Source of the DNA: Burkholderia ubonensis subsp. mesacidophila
GTDB taxonomy: Bacteria > Pseudomonadota > Gammaproteobacteria > Burkholderiales > Burkholderiaceae
NCBI RefSeq assembly: GCF_002097715.1
Contig: NZ_CP020737.1
Span: forward strand, 2,666,001-2,730,000
Direction of reading: 5' to 3'
Length of the DNA stretch: 64,000 nucleotides
Shown: positions 62,531 to 64,000 of the stretch, piece by piece
Layout: every line of letters begins with the position of its first letter
How positions within the stretch are numbered: the stretch's first letter is position 1
Made by a program: the position numbers and the translations under genes
Notes under the pieces: model-generated
What the model saw: the letters and a program-made list of their open reading frames with translations, nothing else
Databases searched by the model: none
Told to the model about the DNA's origin: nothing

Positions 62531-63808
62531 ATGAAACTACTCGTCGTCGGTTCCGGCGGCCGCGAACATGCGCTGGCGTGGAAGCTCGCGCAGTCGCCGC
62601 GCGTCCAGATGGTCTACGTCGCGCCCGGCAATGGCGGCACGGCGCAGGACGAGCGCCTGAAGAATGTCGACATCACGTCGCTCGACGCGCTCGCCGATTT
62701 CGCGGAAAGCGAAGGCGTCGCGTTCACGCTCGTCGGCCCGGAAGCGCCGCTCGCGGCCGGCATCGTCAACCTGTTCCGCGCGCGCGGCCTGAAGGTCTTC
62801 GGCCCGACCCGCGAAGCGGCGCAGCTCGAAAGCTCGAAGGATTTCGCGAAGGCGTTCATGAAGCGCCACGGCATCCCGACCGCCGACTACGAAACCTTCT
62901 CCGACGCGGCCGCCGCGCACGCCTACCTCGACGCGAAAGGCGCGCCGATCGTCGTCAAGGCCGACGGCCTCGCCGCGGGCAAGGGCGTCGTCGTCGCGAT
63001 GACGCTGGAGGAAGCGCACGCGGCCGTCGACATGATGCTGTCGGGCAACAAGCTCGGCGATGCCGGCGCGCGCGTCGTGATCGAGCAGTTCCTCGACGGC
63101 GAGGAAGCGAGCTTCATCGTGATGGTCGACGGCAAGCACGCGCTCGCGCTGGCTTCCAGCCAGGACCACAAGCGCCTGCTCGACGAGGACCGCGGCCCGA
63201 ACACGGGCGGCATGGGCGCCTATTCCCCGGCCCCGATCGTCACGCCGCAGATGCACGCGCGCGTGATGCGCGAGATCATCATGCCGACCGTGCGCGGGAT
63301 GGAGAAGGACGGCATCCGCTTCACGGGCTTCCTGTACGCGGGCCTGATGATCGACAAGGAAGGCAATCCGCGCACGCTCGAGTTCAACTGCCGGATGGGC
63401 GACCCGGAGACGCAGCCGATCATGGCGCGCCTGAAGAGCGATTTCTCGAAGGTCGTCGAGCAGGCGATCGCGGGCACGCTCGACACGGTCGAGCTCGACT
63501 GGGACCGCCGCACCGCGCTTGGCGTCGTGCTGGCCGCGCACGGCTACCCGGACGCGCCGCGCAAGGGCGACCGCATCAACGGCATCCCGGCCGAGACCGA
63601 GCAGGCGGTGACGTTCCACGCGGGCACGACGCTCGATGGCGACAAGCTGACGACGTCGGGCGGCCGCGTGCTGTGCGTGGTCGGCCTCGCCGATTCGGTG
63701 CGCGAGGCGCAGCAGCATGCGTACGAAACGATCAACCAGATCAATTTCGAAGGCATGCAGTACCGCCGCGACATCGGCTACCGCGCGCTGAGCCGCAAGA
63801 GCGCGTGA
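62531..63808 (+). CDS. purD: Phosphoribosylamine-glycine ligase
   Basis: 425 residues, ATP-grasp enzyme of purine synthesis (GAR synthetase). N-terminal MKLLVVGSGGREHALAWKLA, ATP-grasp core with ADGLAAGKGVVVAMT and GPNTGGMGAYSPAP, and catalytic metal-binding stretch LEFNCRMGDPETQ. Start ATG at 62531 has a GGGGAA site. Confidence 0.97.
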   Translation: MKLLVVGSGGREHALAWKLAQSPRVQMVYVAPGNGGTAQDERLKNVDITSLDALADFAESEGVAFTLVGPEAPLAAGIVNLFRARGLKVFGPTREAAQLESSKDFAKAFMKRHGIPTADYETFSDAAAAHAYLDAKGAPIVVKADGLAAGKGVVVAMTLEEAHAAVDMMLSGNKLGDAGARVVIEQFLDGEEASFIVMVDGKHALALASSQDHKRLLDEDRGPNTGGMGAYSPAPIVTPQMHARVMREIIMPTVRGMEKDGIRFTGFLYAGLMIDKEGNPRTLEFNCRMGDPETQPIMARLKSDFSKVVEQAIAGTLDTVELDWDRRTALGVVLAAHGYPDAPRKGDRINGIPAETEQAVTFHAGTTLDGDKLTTSGGRVLCVVGLADSVREAQQHAYETINQINFEGMQYRRDIGYRALSRKSA

Positions 63809-63851
63809 CGTTAGCAACCGGCGCCGCCTGCCTGCGGTAGCGCCCACTCCT

Positions 63852-63891
63852 CTGCCGGGGTTCGATAGAATTCCCGGCAGATGCATTTTTT
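63852..63891 (+). terminator. Terminator after purD
   Basis: CTGCCGGG (63852-63859) and CCCGGCAG (63873-63880) pair around a 13-base loop, followed by ATGCATTTTTT. A second hairpin (GCCCGCT at 63894-63900 with AGCGGGC at 63907-63913) lies just before the hemF start. Confidence 0.7.
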
Positions 63892-63925
63892 ACGCCCGCT
63901 TTTCCGAGCGGGCACAGGTTCAGAC

Positions 63926-64000
63926 ATGACCGATTCGACCTACGACGTGGAGCGCGTGCGCGCCTACCTTCAGGGCCTGCAGACTCGCATCGCCGACGCG
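63926..64000 (+). CDS. hemF: Coproporphyrinogen III oxidase (oxygen-dependent), partial
   Basis: Only the first 25 codons lie in the window ([20 protein letters not shown]), cut by the right edge. Sequence and the position after purD match Burkholderia HemF, an enzyme of haem synthesis. Identity is inferred from this short start and context. Confidence 0.75.
   Translation, partial: MTDSTYDVERVRAYLQGLQTRIADA

Overview
The window looks like chromosome 1 of a Burkholderia, most likely a Burkholderia cepacia complex member. The evidence is very high GC by eye, the gene order (purD-hemF, rpsO-pnp, ilvI-ilvH-ilvC-psd-pssA-leuA, a nuo operon ending at a tRNA-Leu and secG) and the protein sequences. 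The species cannot be fixed from sequence reading alone. Almost everything is core metabolism. Clear accessory pieces are one insertion sequence, one structured miniature element beside it, and a two-gene toxin/immunity pair of lower GC.

Layout. 1-13078 (minus) is the nuo operon for respiratory complex I, nuoA to nuoM; nuoM is cut by the left edge and nuoN lies outside. 13191-18624 (minus) holds tRNA-Leu(GAG) with its own promoter and terminator, secG, tpiA, a quinone oxidoreductase, pnp and rpsO. 18731-23284 holds a periplasmic amino-acid-type binding protein (minus), a lipoprotein (plus), and a beta-carbonic anhydrase plus SulP anion transporter pair (plus). 23294-30498 (minus) is branched-chain amino acid and phospholipid synthesis: ilvI-ilvH-ilvC, psd-pssA and leuA, the last preceded by a previously unannotated-looking leucine leader peptide. 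30676-32952 (plus) is an ECF sigma factor operon with a putative anti-sigma, a DUF3106 protein and an RDD membrane protein. 33048-35658 (plus) is a phosphoesterase-glycosyltransferase-dgkA operon behind a Pho-box-like site. 35659-37297 is the IS and a 285-bp nested-hairpin element, both bounded by CTAG. 37475-41694 (plus) is a TetR regulator, LOG hydrolase, SDR and GT39 glycosyltransferase. 41759-47841 (minus) holds DUF924, AlaX, truncated haemoglobin, an FtsX-type permease, DUF4126, a guanidine exporter under a guanidine-II riboswitch, and a DUF333 protein. 47968-56387 (minus) is the complete kdp operon including two tiny membrane peptides. 56554-60599 holds qor, the Tai4/Tae4 pair, mgsA and an atypical SDR. 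60823-64000 (plus) is upp, yebC, purD and the start of hemF.

How the parts work together. Complex I feeds the respiratory chain; Kdp imports potassium under limitation through the KdpDE pair; carbonic anhydrase and SulP probably handle bicarbonate; ilvIHC and leuA make valine, isoleucine and leucine; psd-pssA make phosphatidylethanolamine; the phosphoesterase-glycosyltransferase-dgkA operon may swap phospholipids for glycolipids under phosphate starvation.

Most interesting signals: the leuA leader peptide gene (8 of 26 residues leucine, four rare CTA codons, apparently leaderless mRNA, with a long-range helix reaching the leuA ribosome binding site); the Pho-box-like site before the lipid operon; the 285-bp CTAG-flanked element built of nested perfect hairpins; the IS inserted exactly at the dgkA stop codon; the guanidine-II riboswitch; and the orphan T6SS amidase pair.
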